Origin: Chlorokybus atmophyticus
Lineage: Eukaryota; Streptophyta; Chlorokybophyceae; Chlorokybales; Chlorokybaceae
DNA length: 64,000 bases
Reading direction: 5' to 3'
Assembly (NCBI GenBank): GCA_009103225.1
Contig: RHPI01000260.1
Location: 591,250 to 655,249, forward strand
In this document: positions 32,755 through 44,934 of the stretch, piece after piece
How the letters are laid out: each line of letters opens with the position of its first letter
How positions within the stretch are numbered: the stretch's first letter is position 1
Notes under the pieces: generated by a model
Seen by the model: only the letters and a program-made list of their open reading frames with translations
The model's database searches: none
What the model was told of the DNA's origin: nothing
Translations under genes and position numbers: made by a program

Positions 32755-33526
32755 GTATTTTAATAAATAAGCTTTATTGATTCTGCTAACGCGATTTGAT
32801 CGAGATAACCAACAACTTGCTATAAGAGTACATTTAATATTACGTGATTACATGTGTATCAAGGAAACCATTTTGTGCATTCGCGTATGGGCACGCCTTT
32901 GTTAGCTGCTCAGTTGGAAGAAAATAGAGTGCTTCTTGATTAAAGGTGATGCATTAAGTGTGGAATACGTTATACATGTAGCAAATTCATTTGTTCCGCA
33001 TAGCTATATACGATCGATGTAATCATTATAATATTGCAATTATTTCATCATGCGCAAGACATAAGCTATTAAATTTAATTATAAAATTTATTGGGACAAT
33101 ATGCACCGGCCAGTTGTGGCATCTCTAGCCATGTCGCAGTTGAGCAAATGCGTGCATTATAGATCGCAAATGACTAAAAACCAAACAATAAGTTCCTATG
33201 CTACGATGCTATAAGCTACAGAAATTCTGTATCTTATAACACAAGTGTACCTTATCGCATTGCATGGTACTCATAAAGTTGCAAATTGCAATTTACAAAA
33301 GCTAAAGTTGCCTTTTATTAATTGCTCATATAACACATGTAACAATATCATGCTTTATAAGTTGTGTTTAGCAAGCTTTAATCGAACCATAACAGCTCAT
33401 TGGTATATATGCAAGCCAGAATCATGTATGCAATACACTTGTTATTGCATCTATTGTCCGATGACTTGGTGACAAGCATTCGCGGGTTGTTGCCATACAA
33501 ACAAATGCTTCAAGAAATATCAACTC
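32103..33526. repeat. Noncoding duplicated block, copy B
   Basis: Collinear with 19244-20687: same poly-C run (about 32383), (CT)n tract and AT-rich tail. No coding potential beyond short frames shared by chance. The right boundary ATCAACTCGCA is shared with copy A, after which the copies diverge. Confidence 0.75.
32671..32751. repeat. (CT)n microsatellite, copy B
   Basis: About 40 CT units with one N at 32711. Same place and flanks as the tract at 19827 in copy A. Confidence 0.95.
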
Positions 33527-33897
33527 GCATTGCTGAATTTTGATTCCAACATTTGCACTTGTGCAAGGAATCATCGTTCCATAAGATGCCGTACTATTAT
33601 GGTAGATTGGGAACACAAATGGATGACTATTGCATACCCGTCATATCACGTGCATGCATGCATTGTTGTTGCAAGCTTTTTGATTATACAAGCAAAGACT
33701 AAAACAGAGTAAAACATCTTCTTAATCAAGCCAGGATACAAACATTGGAGGCATGCGTAACTGTCCATTGCATGCGCACCTTCTAGGTAGCCATGTCCAT
33801 AGCTATCTGTTGTAGGCAATACAATTTCCACATATACCTCAGGGAAGCTGCGTGCAAATGCATATATATTGTACGCTGATAGTGGATGACCAAATTG
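33527..33897. other. Noncoding start of the copy B-specific block
   Basis: No gene is seen. It lies downstream of the D-Ala-D-Ala ligase stop (33898) and probably holds its 3' UTR. Confidence 0.5.
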
Positions 33898-36690
33898 TCA
33901 AGGATTGAATACATCGAGCTGGCTAAATGACGCTAGATCGCGAATGGCGTTGAGAAATTTCTTTAGGTAAAGAGGGGGTTTTTCTGCAAGTGCTTGATGG
34001 AACAGGACTGTGCTTGGTGTCATGCCAGGCACAGTGTTGCCCTCATTGACCATGACTTCGCTGGTGTCTGCATGCACGAAGGCTTTGAGCCTTGCAAAAC
34101 CCCTCAATCCCAACGTATTGGCCGCCAACTGCAGGCGCGCTTGTGCCGGTCTCAATGCTTCTGTGTGCTAATTATCTCAGGAGGTGGTGGTGTAAGGTTC
34201 ACGCCAGTGCCACCCTGCCAATACAAAAACACACTCGAATGAACAGTGAAATTTTGACTGCAACTCAACATGGATTGGATATGTTTACAACAACATACAA
34301 AACTGGAACTTTTCCTCTAATGACAGCACGTTGCCTGACTCTCGCACGGTAATGCTGGGTGTGAGAGCACGGCGCGTTCCATGCTAAGTACGCCACACGT
34401 CACCTCCACCCAACGACTCTCCCCACGCCACAGCAGCTGCCCGTCTTTGCATGCTGTCCGTGATGATAAACGGTTCAAGCAGCAGCACGGCAGAGGGTGG
34501 CTGCGCAATGTGAAGATATCAGTGACAAGCACATGCGCACGTGCATGCTCACACGAGCAAGCGCGCACAAACACAAACACGTGTGCGCTCACACGCACAC
34601 ACAGCCGCAGCAAACATATGCCTGAACGCGGCGTGTCATGTAAGGTCACACAGCCGTTGTACATCTACCTGCGGCGTCTCAATGGCGTGTTGCTGACTGA
34701 GTGCACCAGGTAGCAGGCGCGGCGCACCCTCCTCCACCGCTCTTGCGTAAACCAACATGTCAGCTGCGGAGCTGAGACGCGCCACACCCGTGCTGCAACC
34801 GTAAGCCGGCTTGATGCACAGCGAACTGGCACCGGTCAACCTCTGCAATTACCACAACAGCAAGAAAACTTGTAAGAGAGCAATAATAGAGGGGAAAGCC
34901 TGGCACACTTTGTGTGAAGAAAAAAAAGGCCTACAATTACAGTCCTTTATGAAGTCAAAACACCAAGGCTGAACGAACACATTCAACAAGCTAAAGCATG
35001 CAGCTACAATAGTCACACTAATGCAACGAATACCACACGTACCTCCCACAGCAAGTCTGCTGAGACATCTCGGCCGCTAGTCCTCGGCTCGCATAGCTCC
35101 TGCAGCTCTCCCCGGCTGAGCAGCTGCTTCGCGGCCGTGGTCACTTGTGCCAGATGAAGTGCAGCCTATGTCGCCGCCGATGGTATGCGTGGTGCTCGGC
35201 AGCAACCAACCGTCCATGCGCGCGACGTCGCGCAGACCCAACACTGCGAAAAGACGTGACGCGCACTGCCGGATGGCAGCGGTCTCCTCTGCAATGAAGC
35301 GTGGAGGCGTGTGGTAGCGCACCTGTCGGTATGGTACTGTGTAAAGTGAGACCATATTTGAGTGATTAGTACGGACCAAGCTGCCTGTTTAGTAATAACT
35401 TTGTCTTGTTGGGTAGACAAGTACTTCCTGTAGTTGAAGATGGACACTTCATCACTGCTGCCATCAACAGCGAGCAACTCTATCTGTGAAACCACAAAAG
35501 TAACTAGGCCTTTTGCTCTACCACACCACAGTACTACCACATCAATGCTATGTATCACTGACTTGACCATTCCGAGCTGTCTACCTCTGTAGGTATGAGG
35601 GTCACAGGCTTGAAAGCATCGGCCCCATTTACTGCACTCGTGACTCAAGTACGACTGCTGTGAACTCGCGTCCGCCATGCGCATACCGCTCGACCACTAC
35701 TCGTATGTCAATCTCCTGCACAAGTTCAGTTCAGTTGAGCAATTTGCAACGGAGGAATGCATGATGAGACCGTGTCAGTTGCACAATACCAAAAACTCAC
35801 CTTTCGCAAACTCCAATGAGCATGTGCGATAGCATCTTTCATGCCGCTAGCAACCTTCACACCAACACTGGAACCCGCACGTGCCGACTTGACCTGCGTT
35901 TGAAGATAAGCTGTTAACGCCAAGCAGATTAATGTTGCATTGACACATCACATGCCAGCGTGACAGGCAAAGACATTACCACTACGAGGCCGTTGTCATG
36001 GGAGATGCTGTTGTCTGACCAAGACCAGTGAACCACTCGGCCAACGGTTGCTCGTCACCTGTGGACTACAAACCTGGCAGTGAGTGATTGCGTCAAGAGA
36101 GGCACCGCTTTGCAGTCAACAACAGGCCTGGCTGCTACTGGCGCACCTCAATCAAGCAGATTGGTAGCGCAGCGAAACCTAACTCAGTCGTCGCCACAGC
36201 AGCAGTGTACTGCAAACCACACGCGTCGTTCACATTGGCCCCCACTTTATGTTACCTGTCATGCACGTACAGTTCAGGGCAAAGACTCACTTTGTCAAAG
36301 GCTTGTGCTGCTGCGGCTGCTGACGTGCCAATGAATGGTAAAGTGCTTGCTCCAGCAGACCTTGCACAAGTAAGGAAAGACTATAAGAGAGATGGGACAG
36401 TATAAACATGTTGCGAGTATGTGTACACGTCGCACACCTGGATGCCGCCATCTTCTCCATATCGGCCGTGCAGAATGGGGAACACTATGTTAGCTGTTTG
36501 CTTGAGGCGCGCAAGAAACTCTGCCGGCGATGCAAACTTCTCTGCCATGCTATAGAGGCATCACATTGCTGGTGTCATGTAATGCAGCTCTATGCGTAGC
36601 CTGCCAAGTAGGTCTCATGCGCATACCAACTCACCCGCGCAGCCTGAAGTCACAATCAGACGGTGTGTTGGAGTACATCTGTAAGCAAAA
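33898..36690 (-). CDS. DDL: Plant-type D-alanine-D-alanine ligase family protein, 5' end missing
   Basis: At least ten exons on the minus strand follow the plant double-unit D-Ala-D-Ala ligase. They are YSNTPSDCDFRLRG (about 36680), ANIVFPILHGRYGEDGGIQ (about 36510), STLPFIGTSAAAAAQAFDK (about 36345), ARAGSSVGVKVASG (about 35880), IFNYRKYLSTQQ (about 35430) and VRYHTPPRF with LGLRDVARMDGWLL (about 35320). The second unit then gives LCIKPAYGCSTGVARL (about 34810), RWVEVTCGVL (about 34400), NLTPPPPEIIS (about 34190) and FVHADTSEVMV with NTVPGMTPSTVLFHQALAEK (34070-33950). The ATP-grasp ligase makes D-Ala-D-Ala for peptidoglycan. In mosses and other green lineages this supports plastid division. 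The first exon or exons are cut off at about 36720 by an inserted PIGN fragment. EGNTVPG has Gly where the family usually has V/I-N. Confidence 0.85.
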
Positions 36691-36707
36691 GCAAAATCTT
36701 GTTGTTG

Positions 36708-36728
36708 TTTTTTGGGGGGGGGGGGGCN
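36708..36728. other. Poly-G run ending in N (assembly seam)
   Basis: A run of about 13 G followed by C and N at 36728. Sequence to the right is an exact PIGN fragment. This is typical of a join placed on a homopolymer. Confidence 0.8.
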
Positions 36729-37121
36729 CGAAGGACACAGTCCAGTTGGCTAGTTGATGCGCAAGCGGCAGCCCTTGCTTCTGCGTGCGCAGGCGTGTTG
36801 TGTCATAAACCAACCATGTTGTCACGCCGACCGTTGCCAACTGAAGGCCAAGCAGCTTATACCCGACTGATAAGCCAGCGCCTTTGCCAGCTGCAGTTGC
36901 AGTCAAAGCCAGCACCAACACTAACACGCCGGCTACAACAACCAACGGCGTGTCCTCGCCAAACTCGACAGGCAAGAGCGTGAATACGCTCAGACAACAA
37001 CAGGAGATGAGGCTCAGAGACCCGAGTGTTCTCCTGTTCGGAGATGCAATAAAGGCCCACACGCCAGCAATGATGAAGAGACCCGTATAGATTTCACGAT
37101 AGAAGAAACTAAACACGATCG
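36729..37121 (-). pseudogene. PIGN: Exact 393-bp fragment of the PIGN last exon
   Basis: By direct reading these 393 bases are identical to 41885-42277, with no mismatch or indel, and both ends are abrupt. It sits between the 5'-truncated D-Ala ligase (minus) and the 5'-truncated thymidylate kinase (plus). The frame is open but has neither start nor function. A real insertion would have to be very recent. A chimeric assembly join is more likely, given the poly-G/N. Confidence 0.85.
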
Positions 37122-37260
37122 GGGGCCACAACATGACATTGAGATCGATTGGGTGCGCCAAAGGCCTATCAGCGAGCAATGCATGTGTGTACAATGGCAA
37201 CGCTGATGAAGCTGAAAGTGGTACAAACCATGCCTGTGCAGCATGCCTGTGCAGCAAGAC

Positions 37261-38123
37261 CCCCCTCGATGACCACGCGACGCACCTGCTCTTCTCCGCC
37301 AACCAATGGGAGAAGGCGCCCGCGCTGAGACAGGCATTGGGCTCTATGGTGGTCTGGTTTGCATGCGAGGCCGCGCGGTGCGTCGGGTGATGGTGGGTGT
37401 GAGGTTGTCGGGACTCATGTGGGTGTGGGTGGGTGGTGATGCAGAAGCTGCTGGAAGGGGTGAGTGTGATACTGGATCGGTACGCGCATTTGGGTGGCAT
37501 TCTCAGGTGCGTACATCATGGTGTATGGTGATCTCAGTTGTGTCTCCTTGACTTGAATGCTTACAACAGTCCTCCAAACATGTGTGCATGCAAGCACGCA
37601 CTTGTGCATATGTGTACATGAGCGCGCACGCGCATGCGCACGCTCACACGTATGCCCATGCATGTGCGTGCATGCATGCGCGCGCCCGCGCGCGCGCGCG
37701 TGTGTGTGTGTGTGCGTTTCATTTATGGTTGTGATGCCTTGCAGTTGCAAAGAAGTTGCCTCTGAATTGGTGTCTGGGTGCCGACAGAGGGCTTCCTGCC
37801 CCAGACTTGTTCGTGTACTTGCAGTTGAACCCAGACGTGGCCGCGCGGCGAGGTGACTACGGCAAAGAGCGCTACGAGCGTCTCAGAGTTTCAAGTAAGC
37901 GACTCCTGTCACAACATACCCACACCACCACTTGCACAACCGACTCACATTTCTCAGCGTGAGGTTGCCAATGCGTACGGGCGCCTTCACCACGCCAGCT
38001 GGAAAACCGTCAGCGCGGATCAGCCGCCCGATGCGGTTTGTCAACGCGGTTGTCCCGCTCGCGTTGGAGGCGGCTGCCGCGTGCAGACAAGGCGCCAAAA
38101 TCAAGACGCTGTGGGACACTTGA
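37261..38123 (+). pseudogene. DTYMK: Thymidylate kinase, 5'-truncated
   Basis: Exons: about 37261-37345 (LDDHATHLLFSANQWEK), 37445-37506 (KLLEGVSVILDRYA, the DRY motif that binds dTMP), 37745-37891 (GLPAPDLFVYLQLNPDVAAR, RGDYGKERYE, the lid region) and 37958-38123 (REVANAYGRL, SWKTVSADQ, then AAAACRQGAKIKTLW, TGA). The enzyme makes dTDP from dTMP for DNA synthesis. The N-terminal P-loop exon is missing because the PIGN fragment lies immediately upstream. In the last exon the start and end are one base out of frame around 38035, which needs an extra T to be removed. These defects may be assembly errors rather than true decay. Confidence 0.75.
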
Positions 38124-39052
38124 ACACACGTTTGTGTGACAAGTTAGCAGGCAGGTGGGCAGCGTTATGCAGGGTTAAGTAGCAGGGGCAAATGCTTGTG
38201 CAAAGCTTTTTCAGTACACACGCAGTCAAAGACAATTGTGTGACTGTCATGCATGTAAACAAGCACATCAGACACAACACATGAACCACTGTGAAATGGG
38301 GTATGCGCACGGCTGTGCTGGAGCGTGATATGACACTCTTGCGTATTTTAAGATGGAGGGCTTGCCGTTGTCGGCTTCAGGTATATTTGTACAACACTCC
38401 ATGCGAAAAAACTGAACCGTCGCTCAGAAGCCCACACTTGGCACGAAGCTAGTTTTGCATTTGCAGAGCTGGCTTGTTGATTGAACGTGCATGATGGCTC
38501 GCTGTCCAAAGCTTGCACAGACTGCGACACAAGCTGTACCGCAAATCAACAGTCAACATGGAACAATAGCGCTTGCCCTGGCCATTCACACTGATTATAC
38601 GGATCAAAATAACCTGTCGTGCCATCAAGACATGAGGGCGGCAGCAGTCAGCTTCAGCTAGCATTTAGCTAGCATAGCATGCTCCCCCAAGGCTTGTGCA
38701 GAACCGTGTGCTAAGTGATCAGCTTCTTCTTTCCTTGCACAGGGTTTCTTGGGCAGGCTGTCAACCAGATGTCAGGTTAAGGCAGGTACCAACAACAGTG
38801 TTTTAACGACTGCAATATGCACACGACCTCGGGAACGCTTGCTGCTTGCCGCCACTGCTGCTGTGCTGACACTAGTTGCTTGCTCTGTCGCATGCAAGCA
38901 ACAGCATGCATACGAGCCTTCACCAGTTGTAAACGCATGTGAAAAGAAACCCCTACTGTAAGTACACATGTACATGTCTGGTCTGTGCATGTCAATGCAT
39001 GCCTGTGCTTCTCAGTGCTGTCACAGGCGTCGTCGTCGGCGGCGGTGGCGGC
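38124..39052. other. Intergenic, no clear gene
   Basis: Short frames on both strands only. It lies between the thymidylate kinase end and the F-box gene start, so it should contain the F-box promoter. Confidence 0.5.
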
Positions 39053-40661
39053 ATGGACCCTCTGGCCAGCGAGTTCCTTGTCGCGGAGATCTTCTCTCAG
39101 GTTGGCGGACGCGAGCTTGCTCGGTGCTCCTGCGTCTGCCGCGCCTGGCGTCAAGCGGCGCAGCAGGAGAGGCTTTGAAAGAAACTATGCGTGCAGCACT
39201 ACCCTGTGGGTGAGGAGGTGTGTAGGCAGAGAAGTGTGTGATGATCAACCTGCTGGCAGTAGCGTTCACGGGCAGAAGCGTTCAACTCACCAAAAGAATG
39301 TGGTGAGTTCAAAGGCAATTGCTTTGCGGTAGGAGTATGGCTTGTCGTGCTTTTGCTTCAGTCACAGTGTCCACGTTGCCGGCAATGCTGCATGACTCAC
39401 AAGCTGCTTAGCGTAAGTAACATGGGCCGCATGCTTGCTTTGCTCGAATTCAAGTAGCATGTGACGCATGCGAGCTGTTCCGCACCATGACATCAAACGT
39501 GCAGATCCTGCTTGTAAGCATGCTTGTGGGACACTGAAGCACAAGTACGTGCTTGTGCACACACAGTTGCGCTTGTGTGCATGCGTGTGCTGCCAGATAA
39601 ACCGTTCCCACGCAGGCGTTGACGCGTGGACGTGCGCACGCGCACGCATACACACACAGAGCCAAGCCTCATCGAGTCATGGAAGAGGGGGTTTTGGTTG
39701 GCTGTTGCAGTTATGTTAGCACTTGCGTGTACTACGCACATAGCGTGTATGTGAGTGTGTGCGTGTAAGCGTGCGTGTCTACCATCCCAACAGCAAGGTG
39801 CTTGCAGCATGGTGCTTTCAGCGTCAACACTAATTGCCAACACTAACTCAACTTGGATTCAACATGCACTGTGCACAGTCTATCCTGCAAGCTAAACCGC
39901 AGTGTCTTTGAACGTCTTCATGTCAACCCCTCTTTATACCTACTTGACCAGCTCAGAATGTTTGTCTCTCAGGTGCATAAGAAGGTAGGCACTGGATACC
40001 AGCGGTTGTATGCATAGTTTCAGAACAGACGCATGACGCGCATTGACAACCGCGAAACTGATGTAGAGGGCTATCTGTACACCATCACTGTGGTGGTGGA
40101 TGGAAAAATGCGTACTGCAATACAGCTGAACAGGCAAGCCAGAAGACACATCATTCATGTTGGTCAAAATGTGTCCAAGTATACATATATCAATGTATAT
40201 ATCAATGATGTGTCTGTCGGCTGTTATGCAGCTAGGATCACTGGCCATGTCCTTTGAGGATTGCCGCCTAACGTTGGAGGAGCCAAGCCACCTCCATGAC
40301 CACGTTGCTGACCATGTCGATGTTGTGGTGCACATTGTGCGGCGCAGAGCCGGCAAGATGGCATGCTTGTTCAATACTAACAGAGCAGATGTTGACCGCC
40401 GCAAACTTGAATATTAGCTAACTGATGAGAGCGACAATGGTGAAGCAATCAATGGTCACAGTTTGTGGGCCTGATGCGCAGTTTGGATAGCGCGCTGTTG
40501 TGTACTGTGCGGTGGATTTCTTTCTGAAACCTAGCGAAAGCGAGTTGGAGAAACATCTTGCTCGGTTGAAAGTTTGCTTTTCAGACGATCAAGACGCTGC
40601 CGAGTTCTCCCCACAGCAACTCGATATATTATTGGCCAGCAATCTCATCACCTGGTGTTGA
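39053..40661 (+). pseudogene. F-box protein with early nonsense codon
   Basis: The first exon, from the ATG at 39053, reads FLVAEIFSQVGGRELARCSC and CRAWRQAAQQERL, a typical F-box that binds SKP1 in SCF ubiquitin ligases. Where the family has W-K-K-L the sequence has TGA-K-K-L (TGA at 39176-39178), and the frame then continues with CVQHYPVGEEV. Later exons appear downstream: TDVEGYLYTITVVVDGKMRT (about 40065), LAMSFEDCRLTLEEPS to a 3' end near 40415, and VVYCAVDFFLKPSESELEKH to the TGA at 40661. They resemble the C-terminal parts of plant F-box proteins of unknown substrate. One base (TGG to TGA) separates it from an intact gene. Confidence 0.5.
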
Positions 40662-41153
40662 TTGTCGCCTATGCATAGTCTGCTTTTCACACAACAGGCT
40701 GCGGCATGCCATCTTGCGTGTGACGTTTTACCACCAGCACAGAGGCGTACGCGGCGTTAGAGTAGATAGAACCGCCACTGGTGTGCTGTGCTGGTGTATG
40801 TGACTGGTATGTGTGCGCGAAGTGCAGGGAGCGACTAGGGCAGTAAGCGACTGCCGGACATGGTGGTATAGTAGTTTCTCTGATAAGGCAAGTCACAATG
40901 TTACATAGTTTCAGAACAAGTCGCGACATTGTTCTGTGCAGTAACGACTGATGCTGGTGTTGGCTCATTCACTCAAAATGCTGGCGCTTGTCTCTGTTCA
41001 ACTGCTCGTGTCTGATGCTGCAGTGCATGCTGGAGTATACAGTCGATTGGTTATGTACATGTCAAGCACACCAACAGGACAAGAATCAATCATCAATTGC
41101 AGCTCGCTAGCAGCTAGTCTAACCCCCACATCATGCAATGCGCCAGGGGGTTC
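40662..41153. other. PIGN 3' flank
   Basis: From 40848 on it is duplicated at 20688-21023. No gene is seen. It contains GGCTCATTCACTCAAAATGC and CAGCTCGCTAGCAGCTAG sequence, shared by both copies. Confidence 0.6.
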
Positions 41154-44100
41154 CTACGATTGTTTCAAAACCACGCTAGGTGAGAGTTCTCCTTGAAGAT
41201 CCGTCGTGAAGAAATGCGTCAAAGCGAAAAGCAGCAGCACGAACACAACCTGCGTGTTCATGATAGCAAAATGGCTGATGCTGGCGCCAATCTCCGCCCA
41301 GCTGCCGTGATCGCGCACAAGGAATAAGAAATGTAGTGCCATCACGTCGTACAACAACAAGAGCATAAAGTAGAGGCCGAGGCGCGGGAGGCTGCGCATG
41401 CGCAAGACTGCTGCAAAGGCGCACGTCACCAACACGAAGGGCACCATCAGCTTGCCCAGCAACAACACCGTCATCAACCACGGGTCAAAAATGGTAGTGA
41501 AGCGATACACGGATGAGATCTCAAAGCTGGCCACGCTCGCGATGTTGCCCGTGCCGAAGAAGGCCACATTGACCAGAATCAGGAAGAAGAGTGCAATGCG
41601 GGCGTCCCGCAGGTGCAGCCGGCTTGCATGGGCTTTGGTGTAACGGGAAGCATTTGACTGACTCTTTGCAGTTGCAGTTGGCAGCGCGGCGGATGTTGGG
41701 TTAGGTTCGGGAAGCCTGTCTGCCTCGTACAAGACCCACGCCATGAGTGTTGCCGCCAGCGCGCAGTAGAACAGAGACTCGTACGATATGCTGAGCATCA
41801 AGTACACGGGTGCGAAGCCAAGCATAACAGAAGTAAGCCGCGTGACAAAGTACGGGGAAGAAAAGGCTGGAAGCACCATCGATGCGAAGGACACAGTCCA
41901 GTTGGCTAGTTGATGCGCAAGCGGCAGCCCTTGCTTCTGCGTGCGCAGGCGTGTTGTGTCATAAACCAACCATGTTGTCACGCCGACCGTTGCCAACTGA
42001 AGGCCAAGCAGCTTATACCCGACTGATAAGCCAGCGCCTTTGCCAGCTGCAGTTGCAGTCAAAGCCAGCACCAACACTAACACGCCGGCTACAACAACCA
42101 ACGGCGTGTCCTCGCCAAACTCGACAGGCAAGAGCGTGAATACGCTCAGACAACAACAGGAGATGAGGCTCAGAGACCCGAGTGTTCTCCTGTTCGGAGA
42201 TGCAATAAAGGCCCACACGCCAGCAATGATGAAGAGACCCGTATAGATTTCACGATAGAAGAAACTAAACACGATCGCCTCCAACAGTAGGAAGCCTGCC
42301 AGCCACTCAGCAAGGACACCAACAGTGAGAGCCCTGTGCTGTGATGTCCTCGAGACGAAAATGCTTCTCAGCGCCTTCAGCAGTGGCTTGCCATGATGCA
42401 GCACTTCGGTCCAGAAAAAGGCCGGCAAGGCGACATAAGCATAGTACATGGCAGGACTGCGTTCAACCAATAGCAACAGTGCCATCAGCAGGCCCACAAT
42501 GCAGCCGATAAGCCTGGCCTCCGTGTACCTCTCCACACGCGCGTACTCTGACCCATGCGCCGTGTACATGCGCACGAGGTGCAGACTCAAGTATGCCATC
42601 CAGCCAAGATAACCAAGTGTGACTGTTGAAAGGAGGAAAAGCCAGTCGTACTTCTGGAAGTAATGCAGTCCCGCTTGACTCAACGCAATCAAAGCACGCG
42701 CCTTCACCTCTGCCGCTGCAAATTGTTTTCTAGCAATCATGTCTTCAATGTGCGCCACAGTTTTTTCAGCTCCATCAAGCGGCATGAACGGCCTGAATGC
42801 TAGCGCAACGGCTTGCTTTGAGCTTGATTTCTGCAACACCTGTATTCACATCGCAGTGTCAAGGATGCAACACCAGATATTGGTTGCAATGCAGTATGTA
42901 GTCTATCTTACGTTGATGTGTGCACGGCATACAACACCAACAGAGTGCTCTCACCGCCTCACCTGCGCGAGGAGTTGCTTAGCATTCGTAAGCAGATACT
43001 CTACTCTGGCTGCAGGTGTGGCTTTCAAGTACCCGACCGGCAGCATGCCAACAGCGTTCATTGGGAAAGGTATTCCCAACACAGCCGCCATCAACGTGGC
43101 AATGTCTGCCTGGTTGACATCGCTCCGCGGCATGTCACTCAATCCCCAGTCTTCGGGCGTTGCTCTGTGCAGCTGGCAGTCGTCAACAAAGGTTGACTTC
43201 ATGTCAGGCCTTTCAGCTGCCGCTCCATCATCATTTGGCTCGAAGATGAGATGGTGACCAGCAGGGCGAATGCCTGTTGCAGACAGACTGATGGCATGCT
43301 ACGGTCAATATACATAAGCGATAAGACTTCTGGACGATGCGTAGAGTACACATTGGGTTGTTATAATCTTGGACAAAGCAGCATCATGCACAAGTTCGAA
43401 TGCATCATGATATGCAACAGGTGAAGGTAAGACACCTGAGCCCCAAGCCACCAAAGGCGTCTCTGTGTTTGTCGGGTGCCCATCACCATGGTTGCCCTTG
43501 TTGCTCATCCCGTGGTCTGCCGTAAAAATGTAAGCCGTCTGGTTATCCTCAAAGTGCTCCTGCACACTCTATGTTGGACAACAGCCAGGGTGGCAACATC
43601 ATGTCATATGCGTGTACATACCTCCACAGCCTTGTACACCGCAGCTACTCCTTGGTCCACCAATCGAATATTGTCAAGGTACTCGTCCGAGTATGGCCGA
43701 TAAGCATGTCCGTTGGTGTCCAAGCCAAGTAAGTGAAGAAACATGATCAGCCCGTCTCCAGACAGCTGGCGCGCGAGCGTGGCATTTGTCATGGCCGAGT
43801 CGAGCCAGTTGGCAAAGCGTTCGAACACCCATGTGTCGAGCTCGGATGCACTTGAACTGCCAAAGTCCTCGAGGTGAGCCGAGTAGCTGTGCGCTTCAGA
43901 GTGAGGTGTGTTCGTGCAGAAAATGGGCAGAATGTCGGGGCTGCCCCACGCCCAAGTGAACTTGCTTTCATTGAAGACGTGGTCAAACTCTACTGGGTTG
44001 GACTGCCAACCCTTAGTCACAGCGCTGGGATCCTCATAGAACCCCGCGATGATCGACACGTGACCAGGCCTGGACTCTGTTGGTGGCCGCGCATGTGAAA

Positions 44101-44934
44101 CACCCCACCTGAGCCAGCATGAGCAAAGTCACCACCAACAGAGTCTAGGCCTGCAAGCATGTCATGCATGCGCATGTAGTAAACATGTAATCATGTGTTA
44201 AGAATACAAATGCACTCAGACTGCCCTGCCTGCCAGTAGAGTTGATGATGGAGCGCATGAACGGGGCACGAGGACCGTCGCTCTCAACTTCGAACAACTT
44301 GTCTGCGCGCAAGCCGTCCCCCACAAACAGGATGAGCCGTTTTGCAAGCGGTGGTGCTATCTCCGGGCGAGGGGCCACTGGTGTCATTCCGTGAACAAGG
44401 GGTGTCTGCATTCAAAGGCTGCGCACTCAATGCATGCATACATGCCAAGTGCATGCCGTAGTATATCCATGCTACAACATGCAAGCATTGATGTACTGTG
44501 CTGCATTGCATGCATGGGAGAGCAGGGCATGTGTTTCGGTGTCACAGTGCGTGCACCCTGGCAGACAGAGCATGAGGTAGGCAAGCTGAAACGGTAATCT
44601 GCACGACTTACACCAGCTTGCATTACATCAGGCGTACCCAATGCACAAGCAGCTTGCTCGCCAACCGTCACACATGGTGCATTGGATGCATGCAAGTATG
44701 CCGTCGAGTATAGATATCTGTAGATGATAAACACCATTAAGAGCAAAGCCATCCTCCTCGCACCTTGAAGTAGATGTCAAAAATGGAGAACAGGTACACT
44801 GCGTGCACAATGACGCCCAGCAGTATGAGCGCCCACGCCGAGGGGGTCGTGCCCAACAAAGACGACAGCCACCCATCCCGCCCCTGCCGCACCGCTCCCT
44901 TGCCGCCTCCGCCATCGCCCCGCTGGCGCACCAT
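41154..44934 (-). CDS. PIGN: GPI ethanolamine phosphate transferase 1
   Basis: Multi-exon gene. Exon 1 (44934-44764) has a membrane anchor and [11 protein letters not shown]. The next exon (about 44405-44230) has LVHGM and [16 protein letters not shown], the metal-binding Asp site of the phosphodiesterase fold. Then come [17 protein letters not shown] with [15 protein letters not shown] (about 44110-43622), [20 protein letters not shown] with TPLVAWGSG (about 43560-43435), and [12 protein letters not shown] with [14 protein letters not shown] (43257-42959). The last exon (about 42850-41154) encodes the multi-span membrane domain. The enzyme works in the ER and adds ethanolamine phosphate to the first mannose of GPI anchors. 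All conserved metal-site motifs are present and no lesion is seen. The start is the first ATG before the membrane helix. Divergent from the NEF1-like gene, 449 bp away. Confidence 0.92.
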
